Assembly (NCBI GenBank): GCA_900770865.1 | Contig: CAAGLU010000328.1 | Coordinates: forward strand, 1-22,741 | Length of the DNA: 22,741 bases | Origin: an uncultured Atopobiaceae bacterium | GTDB lineage: Bacteria > Actinomycetota > Coriobacteriia > Coriobacteriales > Atopobiaceae | Direction: 5' to 3' | In this document: positions 14,393 through 22,247 of the stretch, piece by piece | How the letters are laid out: every line of letters starts with the position of its first letter | Position numbering within the stretch: position 1 is the first letter of the stretch | Notes under the pieces: generated by a model | What the model was told of the DNA's origin: nothing | The model's database searches: none | The model's input: only the letters and a program-made list of their open reading frames with translations | Position numbers and translations under genes: made by a program

Positions 14393-14641
14393 ATGGCTGG
14401 TTTTCACTGCACCGAGTGCATCTATGGCTCCTTTGCCATAAACAAAGAGACTGGAATGTACCAAGGCTCCTGCAGCCGCGGCTTCACACTGGCCGTGCCC
14501 CACGTGTACAAGGAACCCGACATGTTCTTTGCAAATAACCCAGATGACCTGGTGCCCGTTGTGGATCCGTATGGGAAGGAATACCTTCGTCGCAGCAACG
14601 TTTGCGACCACTTCCTGCGACCCAAGGACGCACGGCCTTAG
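14393..14641 (+). CDS. Small four-cysteine protein of unknown function
   Basis: I do not recognise a family. The 82-residue product begins at ATG 14393 behind AGGGAGGG, a strong ribosome site. Cysteines at 6, 9, 27 and 71 form a C-x2-C pair plus two single Cys, an arrangement able to bind zinc or a small Fe-S cluster. There is no signal peptide, membrane helix or coiled coil. It lies 65 bases after the HAD gene, so it may share that transcript. The next gene is a separately controlled TetR regulator. Confidence 0.6.
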   Translation: MAGFHCTECIYGSFAINKETGMYQGSCSRGFTLAVPHVYKEPDMFFANNPDDLVPVVDPYGKEYLRRSNVCDHFLRPKDARP

Positions 14642-14725
14642 GACGCAGAAGTAAGCCAAGGGGAAGTTTCTTGAATTTCTATCAAATGCTGCACTTCTTA
14701 CGCATATTCAATAACCTATTGTGCT

Positions 14726-14780
14726 CATAATGCACTGCAGGTACGGGCTAGTGCCGAGGGGGCATTAGCACTATCTAGCC
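14726..14780 (+). promoter_or_regulatory. Predicted TetR-antiporter promoter and operator
   Basis: CATAAT (14726-14731) is a likely -10 in an AT-rich stretch, though its -35 is unclear. Just downstream, TAGTGC (14749-14754) and GCACTA (14768-14773) form a dyad spaced by 13 bases, extended by outer GGCTAG/CTAGCC. A dyad at the start of transcription, upstream of a TetR gene, is the usual place for an autoregulatory operator. Confidence 0.45.
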
Positions 14781-14811
14781 ACATGCTCAAGAGGGAAAAG
14801 GCGGTAGCCAG

Positions 14812-15420
14812 ATGTCGAGAAAGGCCCAGACCGACAGCGGTGAGACAAAGAGGGGACTCATCGCGTCGGCTACAGAGGAGTTTGCCGAGTACGGGTACGA
14901 GGGAGCGTCCCTGCGTCAGATTTGCTCGAAGGCTGGTGTGACCACGGGAGCTCTGTACTTCTTCTTTGACAGCAAGGAAGACCTGTTCAATAGCGTGGTC
15001 TCTCCATTGATGAGCGAGTTCCCCACCATTCTCGCCACGTGGATTGAGCGCGATCTTGCGGTGATTTGCGACGGAGCTGGCGAGCCCACTAACGTCGAGG
15101 AGCTGCCCGACGGCCTCGCCGAGCTTCTCCAGCAGTACCCGCTGGTTCCCAAGATCGTCCTGTGCAACCGCGACAACCCTGTGGTCAAGAAGTACCTTGA
15201 CTCCAAGGTTGATGAGATTGCGTCTAGCATCGAGAGCCGAGTGTCAAAGAAGAAGGGCCAGGATTCCGACGGCTTCTCTTCTCGTCTCCTTGCTACCATG
15301 TGTGCAGATGCCTTCATTGACATCCTTGCCAGCGACGATGATCCCTGTGCCATCTCGCGCCACCTCACCGAGATGTCGGCGTTCGTGCGTGGTGGCCTGG
15401 AGGCCTCGCTCAAGAGGTAA
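14812..15420 (+). CDS. TetR-family transcriptional regulator
   Basis: A dimeric DNA-binding repressor controlled by a ligand. Residues 12-62 match the TetR N-terminal domain: LIASATEEFAEYGYEGAS, then the helix-turn-helix SLRQICSKAGVTTGALYFFF and the usual SKEDLF. The remaining 140 residues form a divergent ligand domain with no recognisable specificity. The 202-residue length is typical. The antiporter gene begins 42 bases downstream on the same strand, so that transporter and the regulator itself are the likely targets. Confidence 0.92.
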   Translation: MSRKAQTDSGETKRGLIASATEEFAEYGYEGASLRQICSKAGVTTGALYFFFDSKEDLFNSVVSPLMSEFPTILATWIERDLAVICDGAGEPTNVEELPDGLAELLQQYPLVPKIVLCNRDNPVVKKYLDSKVDEIASSIESRVSKKKGQDSDGFSSRLLATMCADAFIDILASDDDPCAISRHLTEMSAFVRGGLEASLKR

Positions 15421-15462
15421 CGCAAGAACCCAAAGGCGTGAGGTGTGAGAGGAGATAACGCC

Positions 15463-16863
15463 ATGGTGAGTCAGCTCCTCTCGCTCTCGGTGACCATGCT
15501 GGTGGCAGCGCTTGCCCCCTTTGTGGCAAGCCTTGTCCCCGGCAGGGCCATCCCAGAGGTCGTCTTCCTTGTCTTTGCCGGTGCGCTTCTCGGCCCCTAT
15601 GGGGCAGACGCCATAAGGACGAGCGGAGGCGCCCTCTCTCTTGTCTCTGAGCTGGGCATGGCCTTCCTCTTCTTGATGGCGGGCTACGAGATAAAGCCTT
15701 CCGAGCTTGTTGGCACCATGGGACGCCACGCCTCCATTTGCTGGGGCATATCACTTGCGGCGGCCATCGCGCTCGTGAGCCTCACGGGCTTCAGCCGCTT
15801 CACCGGCATGGCGGGCGTTGCCTTTGCCATCATGCTCACTACCACGGCCTACGGTACTCTGGCTCCCATCATGCGCGCCCGCGACCTTACCAACACAAGT
15901 GTGGGGCGTGCGGTCACTGCTTACGGAGCCACGGGCGAGGTGCTGCCCGTCATTGCGGTGGCGCTCATGCTCTCCACGAGGTCGCTGCTCGTCACGGTGA
16001 TCGTGCTTGTCGTGTTCATGCTGGTCTGCGTGCGCATCGCGCATCTCTCCACGTCCACGGCACGCATCGGCGCGCGCTTTCGCGACTTTGTGCGGTCGAG
16101 CGCCGGCGCCTCCACACAGACGCCGCTACGACTGGTGGTGCTTCTCCTTGTGTTCCTGCTCTTCCTTGCCGAGGTGGCCGGCTTCGACTCGGTGCTGGGG
16201 GCCTTTGCGGCAGGCTTCGTGCTGCGCGTCTTCTTCCCAGACGGTAGCAAGGACCTGGAGACCCGCCTGGAGGCTATTGGCAATGGCTTTCTCATCCCGG
16301 CGTTCTTTGTGATATCCGGCGCTGGCATCGACCTCTCCGCCGCCTTGGCAGACCCTGGCCTGCTCTTCCTCTTCATTGGGCTTCTGATTGCCGTGCGCGG
16401 CGTCTCGGTGGCAATCTCGCTGCGCGTGAATCCCGAGACGCGCACGATGGAGCCGCAGGAGCGCTTTGTGACAACCGCCTATTGCGTGATGGCGTTGCCG
16501 CTGGTGGTTGCCATCACGCAGATCGTGGTGGACGCAGGCGCCATGACCAGCCAGGACGCATCGGTCCTCGTGACGGCGGGGGCCATCACGGTGCTTGTCG
16601 TTCCCGTGCTCACCTCGCTTGTGCGCGTGACCGCGCCGGCGCACCCCGTCCACGCCCTGAGCAGCATCGTCTCGGGCGAGGAGAGCGCAAACGAGGCCCT
16701 TGAGCGGCAGCGCCGCGCCATGCAGACTTCGCGTCGGCGCTTCGAGGCCGCACGCGCCCGCCGCAGACGCGAGCTGGGGAGGACCCTTTCGTCCGCCGAG
16801 TACATTGCCCGGCACGGGGGAGACGAGCCCAAGGACAATACGTCCAGCCATGATGGCGCGTGA
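15463..16863 (+). CDS. Monovalent cation:proton antiporter, CPA2 (KefB/NapA-like)
   Basis: A membrane antiporter exchanging Na+ or K+ for protons. About 12 hydrophobic segments span residues 5-400. FAGALLGPYGAD (38-49) and ELGMAFLFLMAGYEI (63-77) match conserved CPA2 helices. The last about 65 residues form an Arg-rich cytoplasmic tail (RQRRAMQTSRRR and following), without the TrkA-N/RCK domain of full KefB. The 466-residue length fits a transporter domain plus tail. ATG 15463 follows AGGAG at eight bases. Control by the upstream TetR regulator points to export of, or defence against, a compound or ion stress rather than housekeeping. The substrate is not determined. Confidence 0.85.
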   Translation: MVSQLLSLSVTMLVAALAPFVASLVPGRAIPEVVFLVFAGALLGPYGADAIRTSGGALSLVSELGMAFLFLMAGYEIKPSELVGTMGRHASICWGISLAAAIALVSLTGFSRFTGMAGVAFAIMLTTTAYGTLAPIMRARDLTNTSVGRAVTAYGATGEVLPVIAVALMLSTRSLLVTVIVLVVFMLVCVRIAHLSTSTARIGARFRDFVRSSAGASTQTPLRLVVLLLVFLLFLAEVAGFDSVLGAFAAGFVLRVFFPDGSKDLETRLEAIGNGFLIPAFFVISGAGIDLSAALADPGLLFLFIGLLIAVRGVSVAISLRVNPETRTMEPQERFVTTAYCVMALPLVVAITQIVVDAGAMTSQDASVLVTAGAITVLVVPVLTSLVRVTAPAHPVHALSSIVSGEESANEALERQRRAMQTSRRRFEAARARRRRELGRTLSSAEYIARHGGDEPKDNTSSHDGA

Positions 16864-16943
16864 TCTTCTCGGGTAGCTTAGTAAATTAAATATGTCAGAT
16901 CTTTGCATCGCGGGCTGCGGGGGATTCCACGGCCTGCCAATCG

Positions 16944-16949
16944 TATGAT
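16944..16949 (+). promoter_or_regulatory. Probable manA -10 box
   Basis: TATGAT lies 38 bases before the manA start. The hexamer about 16 bases upstream (GGATTC) is a poor -35. The AT-rich 16878-16890 stretch has no clear promoter pattern. Confidence 0.4.
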
Positions 16950-16986
16950 GGGTGCGGCAATCGTGACCTTGGGAAGGGTGGCTCAT

Positions 16987-17970
16987 ATGGCAGACGCAGC
17001 GGCTGGTACGGCACAGGACCTCATCTTTCTTGCACCCATCTTCCACGGGAAGATCTGGGGCGGACGCGAGCTCGAGAAGCGCTTTGGCTACAAGATCCCG
17101 GATGGTCCCATTGGCGAGTGCTGGGGCATCTCGGCCCATCCCAACGGCGACTGTGTTGTCGACGGCGGCGAGTTTGACGGCCAGCACCTCTCCGAGCTCT
17201 GGGAGAGCCATCACGAGCTCTTTTCTGGCGCCGAGGGCGACCGCTTCCCGCTGCTCATCAAGATCCTGGACGCGCGCGAGAACCTCTCCGTGCAGGTGCA
17301 CCCGGACGACGCCTATGCCGCAGAGCACGAGAACGGCTCGCTGGGCAAGCGCGAGTGCTGGTACGTGATCGATTGCGAGCCTGGCACGCGCATCATCGTG
17401 GGTCAGTGCGCCAAGAGCCGAGAGGAGCTTGCCGCCATGATCTCCGAGGGCCGCTGGGACGACATGCTCAACTACGTGCCCATCCATCCCGGCGACTTCT
17501 TCCGCATCGAGCCGGGGACCATACACGCCATCATGGGCGGCACCCTCATCCTGGAGACCCAGCAGTCCTCCGACGTCACATATCGCGTGTACGACTACGA
17601 CCGCGTGCAGCCAGACGGCACCAAGCGCCCGCTCCACGTGAAGCAGTCACTTGACGTTGTTGACTACAACCAGGTGGCGCCTACCAGCGGCAAGGTCACC
17701 ACGCCCGAGAAGGACGGCGTGACCGAGCTCATGGCCTGCCCCAACTTCGACGTGGAGCGCGTGCGCGTCTCCGGCGAGAAGGTGCTTGAGCAGCCGTGGC
17801 CGTTCATGTGCCTCTCGGTGATCGAAGGTTCCGGCAGCGTCTGCGACGGCGCCGGCGTCAAGCACGCCGTGAGTGCCGGCAGCCACTTCCTGGCGCCCTC
17901 TGGCTCTGGCGACGTTCGCCTGACGGGCGAGATGACGCTCATCACCTCGCACCTCCCCGAGCGTGCGTAG
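16987..17970 (+). CDS. manA: Mannose-6-phosphate isomerase, class I
   Basis: A zinc enzyme interconverting mannose-6-phosphate and fructose-6-phosphate, for mannose use or for GDP-mannose supply. The 327-residue cupin protein is the short, Bacillus-like type. Zinc ligands are readable: Gln103 and His105 in SVQVHPDD, Glu123 in GKRECWY, and His180 in IEPGTIHAI. The start at 16987 has GAAGGGTGG upstream; the frame runs on to 16903 without support. A strong terminator follows, so it is probably monocistronic. Confidence 0.94.
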   Translation: MADAAAGTAQDLIFLAPIFHGKIWGGRELEKRFGYKIPDGPIGECWGISAHPNGDCVVDGGEFDGQHLSELWESHHELFSGAEGDRFPLLIKILDARENLSVQVHPDDAYAAEHENGSLGKRECWYVIDCEPGTRIIVGQCAKSREELAAMISEGRWDDMLNYVPIHPGDFFRIEPGTIHAIMGGTLILETQQSSDVTYRVYDYDRVQPDGTKRPLHVKQSLDVVDYNQVAPTSGKVTTPEKDGVTELMACPNFDVERVRVSGEKVLEQPWPFMCLSVIEGSGSVCDGAGVKHAVSAGSHFLAPSGSGDVRLTGEMTLITSHLPERA

Positions 17971-18077
17971 GCCTTCCGACCCGTTGCCATACGCTGCCCG
18001 TCTGGCAGGTGTTCTCGGGCAAAAAACGGACAGTATTTCTACCTGTTACGGTGTTATGTGTCGAAATGTAGCCCCAT

Positions 18078-18119
18078 AAAAGCGGCGCCCGGAGGTACAG
18101 GCCTCCGAGCGCCGCTTTT
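18078..18119. terminator. Strong bidirectional terminator between manA and mscL
   Basis: Arms 18078-18095 and 18102-18119 (18 bases each, one mismatch) flank a 6-base loop. AAAA before and TTTT after give a T-run on both strands, the classical intrinsic terminator form for these convergent genes. Confidence 0.9.
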
Positions 18120-18139
18120 CCTTCTCTGTTGCGTGGTTG

Positions 18140-18583
18140 CTATGTCGCGGGCTTCGCGCCGCCGGGGATCTCGCCGCCGCAGTGCGGGCAGCGGGTGGCG
18201 CCGGCCTTGACCTCCTCGAGGCAGTGTGGGCAGATGGGGGCAGCGGCCTCCTCTTCCTTCTCCTGCTTGCCGGCCAGCTTCTTGGCCTCCTCGGCGAGCT
18301 TGTTCATGCTTTTGACCAGGCAGAAGATGATAAACGCAATGATGATGAAGTTGATGACTGCCGAGATGAACGCACCAAAGTCGAGCTGGGCGGCGCCAAC
18401 GTTTACCACGAGGCCGATCTGCTCGCCACCTCCCGTGAGACCCGAGATAAGCGGCTGGATGATGTCACCAACCAGGGAGTTGACGATGGCGGTGAACGCG
18501 CCGCCAATGATGACGCCAACTGCCATGTCCATGACGTTACCGCGAGAGATGAACGCCCTGAACTCGCTGAAGAAACCCTTCAT
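18140..18583 (-). CDS. mscL: Large-conductance mechanosensitive channel with C-terminal zinc ribbon
   Basis: MscL opens under membrane tension to release solutes during osmotic downshock. FFSEFRAFISRGNVMDMAVGVIIG begins the family N-terminus and pore helix (the segment runs about 4-27); helices span about 16-45 and 70-92. The 147-residue product carries an addition after the usual cytoplasmic helix: CPHC (118-121) and CPHC (132-135), separated by ten residues, a rubredoxin-like zinc ribbon. The ATG at 18583 has AAGGGG seven bases upstream. A TAGAGT element at about 18668-18673 (minus strand) may be its -10. Confidence 0.94.
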   Translation of the reverse strand: MKGFFSEFRAFISRGNVMDMAVGVIIGGAFTAIVNSLVGDIIQPLISGLTGGGEQIGLVVNVGAAQLDFGAFISAVINFIIIAFIIFCLVKSMNKLAEEAKKLAGKQEKEEEAAAPICPHCLEEVKAGATRCPHCGGEIPGGAKPAT

Positions 18584-18727
18584 GATGATCCCCTTGTCTG
18601 TACCGCTGGGCCGAGGGTGCGGACTTTTGCCCGCTTGCGTTGATGCCGATATCCGCCATCTCGCAAGACTCTAGCACGTTGGGCACCGCGGATACCTGCG
18701 CAGGGCCGCCGTGCTGCGGGACTGGCG

Positions 18728-19186
18728 CTACAGTCCAAGCTCCTCCGAGTCGAGCATCACGGTGAAGGGTCCATCGTTCACAAGGCTCACGCGCATGTGG
18801 GCGCCAAACACGCCTCGTTCCACGCGGCCTTGCCCCAGGTCCTTCTCGGCCTGCTCGCAGAAGAGCTCGTAGAGGTGGTTTGCGAGCTCCGCTGGGGCGG
18901 CTCCCGTAAATGAGGGCCTGTTGCCGTGGCGCGCGTCCGCATAGAGCGTGAACTGGCTCACCACGAGAAGAGATCCGCCCACGTCCACAAGCGAGAGGTT
19001 GGTGCGCCCGTTCTCGTCCGCGCAGATGCGGAGCTTGAGGATTTTCTCCCACATGCGTCTGGCCGTGTCCTCTGTATCGGTAGGGCCAACGCCGAGAAGC
19101 ACGAGGTAGCCCGCGCCGCAGGAACCTACCTCGCGTCCTTCCACCTCCACTGACGCCCGCTCGACCCGCTGGATCAGCGCACGCAC
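18728..19186 (-). CDS. dtd: D-aminoacyl-tRNA deacylase
   Basis: DTD hydrolyses D-amino acids (and glycine) mischarged on tRNAs. The 152-residue length is standard. SQFTLYAD (77-84) holds the conserved SQFT motif; NDGPFT (137-142) is the cross-subunit Gly-cis-Pro motif, with Phe where Val is common (NxGPVT). The start codon is GTG, one base after the stop of the upstream M32 carboxypeptidase, so translation is coupled. Joint expression with a peptidase would link peptide breakdown with tRNA proofreading, though this may simply reflect operon packing. Confidence 0.95.
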   Translation of the reverse strand: MRALIQRVERASVEVEGREVGSCGAGYLVLLGVGPTDTEDTARRMWEKILKLRICADENGRTNLSLVDVGGSLLVVSQFTLYADARHGNRPSFTGAAPAELANHLYELFCEQAEKDLGQGRVERGVFGAHMRVSLVNDGPFTVMLDSEELGL

Positions 19187-19187
19187 G

Positions 19188-20738
19188 CTACCTCGCCAGC
19201 CCGTAGATGTCCGAGAACTTCTCTACGAGGTAGTCCGTGTAGTAGCGCGGCTCAAAGTTCTCGCCGCACGCCATGCGGATGAGCTGCGCGGAGTCCTTGG
19301 CGCGACCCCAGTGCCAGATGTTGGTGCGCAGCCACTCTCGAATGGGCGCGAGGTCGCCCGTGGCACAGCAGCCGTCAAAGTCCACGCCCTGGCGCACCAT
19401 GGCCGCCTTGAACTGCGCACCAAAGGCGCTGCCCAGCGCGTAGGTGGGGAAGTAGGCAAAGTCACCGTCGGACCAGTGGGTGTCCTGGAGGGCGCCCTCG
19501 GTGTCCGTGGGCACCTCTACGCCCAGGTACTCGCGGTAGCGATCGGCCCAGAGGCCCGGGACGTCTGCGGCCTTGGCCTCGCCCGAGAAGAGCAGCTGCT
19601 CGATCTCGTAGCGCACCAGGATGTGCAGGGGATAGGTAAGCTCGTCGGCATCGCAGCGGATGAGACCGGGCTCCGCGCAGTTCTCTGCCATGTAGAGCTG
19701 GTGGGCCGTCATGCGGCCAAGCTGTCCGGGGAAGTGCTTGGCGAGAAGTCGTGCCAGCGGTTCGGAGAAGGCCTCGCTCCTGCCCACATAGTTCTCGAAG
19801 AAGCGCGACTGCGACTCGTGCATGCCCGAGCTGGTGCCGCCCTTGAGCGAGGTGAAGCGGTAGGCAGGGTCGACGCTCTGCTCGTACATGGCATGCCCGC
19901 CCTCGTGGAGCATGCTGAAGACATTTGACAGCACGTTGTCCGGGTAGACGTGGCTTGCGATGGCAACAAAGCCCGTTGAGGGTCCGCCTGTGTAGGGGTG
20001 CTCGGTCGAGCCAAGCCACAGGGCCTCGGCGTCCACTCCCTCAATGCGCACCAGGTCACGGGCGAGGTCCCACTGGCGGCGCTCGTCGAAGGTGCCGTCG
20101 ACCACGCGGTGGCTGGGTTTTCTCGGCGCCGCCATGCACTCGGCCAAAAGCGGCACCACGCACTTCTTGACCTGCTCGAAGAAGGGGTCGTAGAAGGCGC
20201 GGCTCGTGCCGTGCTCGTACTGGTCCAGCCAGACGTCATAGGGGTCTGCGTCCGGGTTCATCGCGTTTGCCATGCTCACGCGGGCAGCCACGAGGCGGTC
20301 GAGGTAGGGCTCGAAGCTTGCCCAGTCATTTGCCGCCTTGGCGCGGCGCCAGACGTCGTTTGCCTCGACGGAAAGACGGCAGAATGCCGCGCGCTCGTCT
20401 GCGGGCACGCCTACGAGCGAGCTGCGGTCGCGCTTCAAGATCTTGACCTGGGCGGCGCGCGTCTCGCCGATGATTCCGGCGTTGGACTCAAGCCGGTCGA
20501 GCAGGGGACCCACCTCCGGCGCGCAGAGCAGGCGCGTTGCCTCCTCGTCGAGGATGGCAGAGGCCTCCGCGCGCTCCTCGGTGGCCTTGGGAGGGTCGAT
20601 GGAGGGGCCAAGGGTTGCTATCTCGTCAAGTGCGTAGCGAAGGGCAAAGCGCCGGCGCTCAAGCCGGTCAAGGTCCGCCATGTCCTGCTTGGGGTTGGAA
20701 AGCGCCGCATTCATCGCGGAGGGCGCGTTGTCGGTCAT
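19188..20738 (-). CDS. Carboxypeptidase Taq, M32 family
   Basis: A zinc metallo-carboxypeptidase of the thermostable carboxypeptidase 1 family, cytoplasmic, removing residues from peptide C-termini. HEGGH (278-282) is the HExxH zinc site, and HESQS (307-311) holds the third ligand region. RYEIEQLLFSGE and NIWHWG near the C-terminus are typical. The 516-residue length fits. ATG 20738 follows TGGAGG at about four bases; the frame extends to 20957 but the extra 73 residues are unlike the family. It is first in an operon with dtd. No clear promoter is visible in the 250-base divergent gap to the glucokinase gene. Confidence 0.93.
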   Translation of the reverse strand: MTDNAPSAMNAALSNPKQDMADLDRLERRRFALRYALDEIATLGPSIDPPKATEERAEASAILDEEATRLLCAPEVGPLLDRLESNAGIIGETRAAQVKILKRDRSSLVGVPADERAAFCRLSVEANDVWRRAKAANDWASFEPYLDRLVAARVSMANAMNPDADPYDVWLDQYEHGTSRAFYDPFFEQVKKCVVPLLAECMAAPRKPSHRVVDGTFDERRQWDLARDLVRIEGVDAEALWLGSTEHPYTGGPSTGFVAIASHVYPDNVLSNVFSMLHEGGHAMYEQSVDPAYRFTSLKGGTSSGMHESQSRFFENYVGRSEAFSEPLARLLAKHFPGQLGRMTAHQLYMAENCAEPGLIRCDADELTYPLHILVRYEIEQLLFSGEAKAADVPGLWADRYREYLGVEVPTDTEGALQDTHWSDGDFAYFPTYALGSAFGAQFKAAMVRQGVDFDGCCATGDLAPIREWLRTNIWHWGRAKDSAQLIRMACGENFEPRYYTDYLVEKFSDIYGLAR

Positions 20739-20988
20739 GATGCCTCCAGACTGCCCCGAAGGGGCGCACGGATTGACTGCACGGACAACGAGTGTAGCCC
20801 ATGGCTGTGGGCACCCCGTGCGCGTGCCGGTGGCCGTTGCGCGCATGTCGATGGCTGCTGTTGGGACCGACCATTTTTGCGTTATGAGCCGTGCATAGCC
20901 ACCATGGTCGTGGGATGATAGCTGGTGCCGTCTCGCCGCCCGGCGGCGGGGGCACACAATTCCGAAGACCTAACCGAGAGGGGAAGAC

Positions 20989-21948
20989 ATGCAAGCCGTC
21001 CTTGGTATCGACATCGGAGGAACCAGCATCAAGGCGGGGCTCTTCTCGCCCGAGGGCGAGCTGCTCGAGGAGCGTAAGATCCCCACGCCCGCGCTTGTGA
21101 ACGCGGAGGCATTCGCAATTGTTACCGACGGCCTGACGCACCTTCTCGCCGCCCATGACAACACCCCCGAGGACGTTATTGCTTGCGGCCTGGACATTCC
21201 CGGCCCCGTTGCCGATGACGGCAAGGTGGGCTTCCTGCCCAACATTCAGCTCGACCCCGACGGTCTTGTCGCTGCCATCAACATCGCCTTTCCCAACGCC
21301 GCCATCGCCTTTGTGAACGATGCAAACGCCGCCGCGCTGGGCGAGCTCTGGGCTGGCGTTGCCCACGGCGTCTCGAGCTTTGTGCTCATCGCGCTTGGTA
21401 CGGGCGTAGGCGCCGGCGTGGTGGTGAACGGCCGCCTGGTGGCAGGCGCGTTTGGCGCAGGCGGCGAGATTGGCCACATCACCGTGAACCCCAACGAGAC
21501 CGAGACCTGCGGGTGCGGCCGCCACGGCTGCCTCGAGCAGTACGCCTCCGCCAAGGGGATTGTGCGGCTCTACCTCGAGGAGTGCGAGCGCCGCGGCGTG
21601 ACGCCGGTCCACGTTGAGCACGCTACCGACACGCTCTCGGTCTTCCGTGCGCTTGCCAAGGGCGACGAGTGTGCAAAGATCGCCGTTGACCAGATGTGCG
21701 AGTACCTGGCGCAGGCTATGTCGCAGGTCTCCTGCGTGGTCGACCCGGCCATGTATCTCATTGGCGGTGGCGTGGCGGGCTCCTTTGCCACGTTTGCACC
21801 CGAGCTGCGCCGTCGCTTCCAGGCTCACGCGCTTCCCACCTGCAAGGACGTTGCCATCGAGGCGGCCTCGCTGGGCAACCAGGCCGCCATGTACGGCTGC
21901 GCGTATGAGGCGCTCGAACTTCGCCGGCGCTCCCAGGCAGGCAAGTAG
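20989..21948 (+). CDS. ROK-family glucokinase
   Basis: It phosphorylates glucose (or a related hexose) with ATP in the cytoplasm. GIDIGGTSIK (6-15) is the ATP phosphate loop. Asp111 in FVNDANAAALGE is the catalytic base, and Glu160-Ile-Gly-His163 with CGCGRHGCLE (174-183) form the ROK zinc site and sugar pocket. There is no N-terminal helix-turn-helix, so it is an enzyme rather than a ROK repressor. The 319-residue length is normal. ATG 20989 follows GAGGGGAAG. A GATGAT element at about 20915 may be its -10. A hairpin terminator follows. It could also act on N-acetylmannosamine or fructose, but glucose is the most likely substrate. Confidence 0.9.
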   Translation: MQAVLGIDIGGTSIKAGLFSPEGELLEERKIPTPALVNAEAFAIVTDGLTHLLAAHDNTPEDVIACGLDIPGPVADDGKVGFLPNIQLDPDGLVAAINIAFPNAAIAFVNDANAAALGELWAGVAHGVSSFVLIALGTGVGAGVVVNGRLVAGAFGAGGEIGHITVNPNETETCGCGRHGCLEQYASAKGIVRLYLEECERRGVTPVHVEHATDTLSVFRALAKGDECAKIAVDQMCEYLAQAMSQVSCVVDPAMYLIGGGVAGSFATFAPELRRRFQAHALPTCKDVAIEAASLGNQAAMYGCAYEALELRRRSQAGK

Positions 21949-21980
21949 GCACACGCATTCCCAAGCTTGGTAAGCATGAT

Positions 21981-22015
21981 GCGCCCGCGAGGTGGAGCTT
22001 CCACCCCGCGGGCGC
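21981..22015 (+). terminator. Terminator after the glucokinase gene
   Basis: GCGCCCGCG-A-GGTGG (21981-21995) pairs with CCACC-C-CGCGGGCGC (22001-22015) around a 5-base loop, with one A-C mismatch. It lies 33 bases past the stop codon. The following T content is low (GCTTCCTGTC). Confidence 0.7.
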
Positions 22016-22028
22016 GCTTCCTGTCTCA

Positions 22029-22064
22029 AGTGGTATGCCGTTGCGCCGGCATCAAGGTACCACT
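22029..22064. promoter_or_regulatory. Hairpin in the glucokinase-PTS gap
   Basis: AGTGGT and ATGCCG (22029-22040) pair with CGGCAT (22047-22052) and ACCACT (22059-22064), with a bulge of about six bases at 22053-22058. A T-rich stretch follows about 20-40 bases later. It may be a second terminator or a regulator site ahead of the PTS promoter. Confidence 0.35.
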
Positions 22065-22104
22065 CGGCGAGTATTCGGTTCCTTACTTTCGTTTTTCTTC
22101 GTTT

Positions 22105-22230
22105 TGTCTCGGCAACTTACGCTTGTGTGATAAAGTTGTGGCCAGTTTTGGGAGGAGACGTGAAGAGGGACGTTTTCTCCAGAGGGTGCGGTCCCACGGG
22201 GCCGCAAGAGAGGCGCCGCGCGCGCCGCTA
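22105..22230 (+). promoter_or_regulatory. PTS promoter region and leader with several hairpins
   Basis: TTGTCT followed about 18 bases later by TGATAA (near 22129-22134) is a possible promoter. The leader can form GGAGGAGACGT (22151-22161) with ACGTTTTCTCC (22170-22180), using two G-U pairs; TGCGG-T-CCC (22187-22195) with GGG-CCGCA (22199-22206), one bulge; and a GGCG/CGCC hairpin near 22212-22228, just ahead of the ribosome site. No LicT/SacT-type RAT consensus was seen. Confidence 0.4.
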
Positions 22231-22247
22231 GAGAGGGGAGTGAAGGT

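Noticed and set aside
16126..17637. 503-codon open frame on the minus strand
   Set aside because: It spans the antisense of the antiporter and manA genes, and its His/Arg-rich translation is typical of shadow frames.
20668..22029. 453-codon open frame on the minus strand
   Set aside because: It is antisense to the glucokinase gene and runs into the M32 gene in another frame; no recognisable domain.
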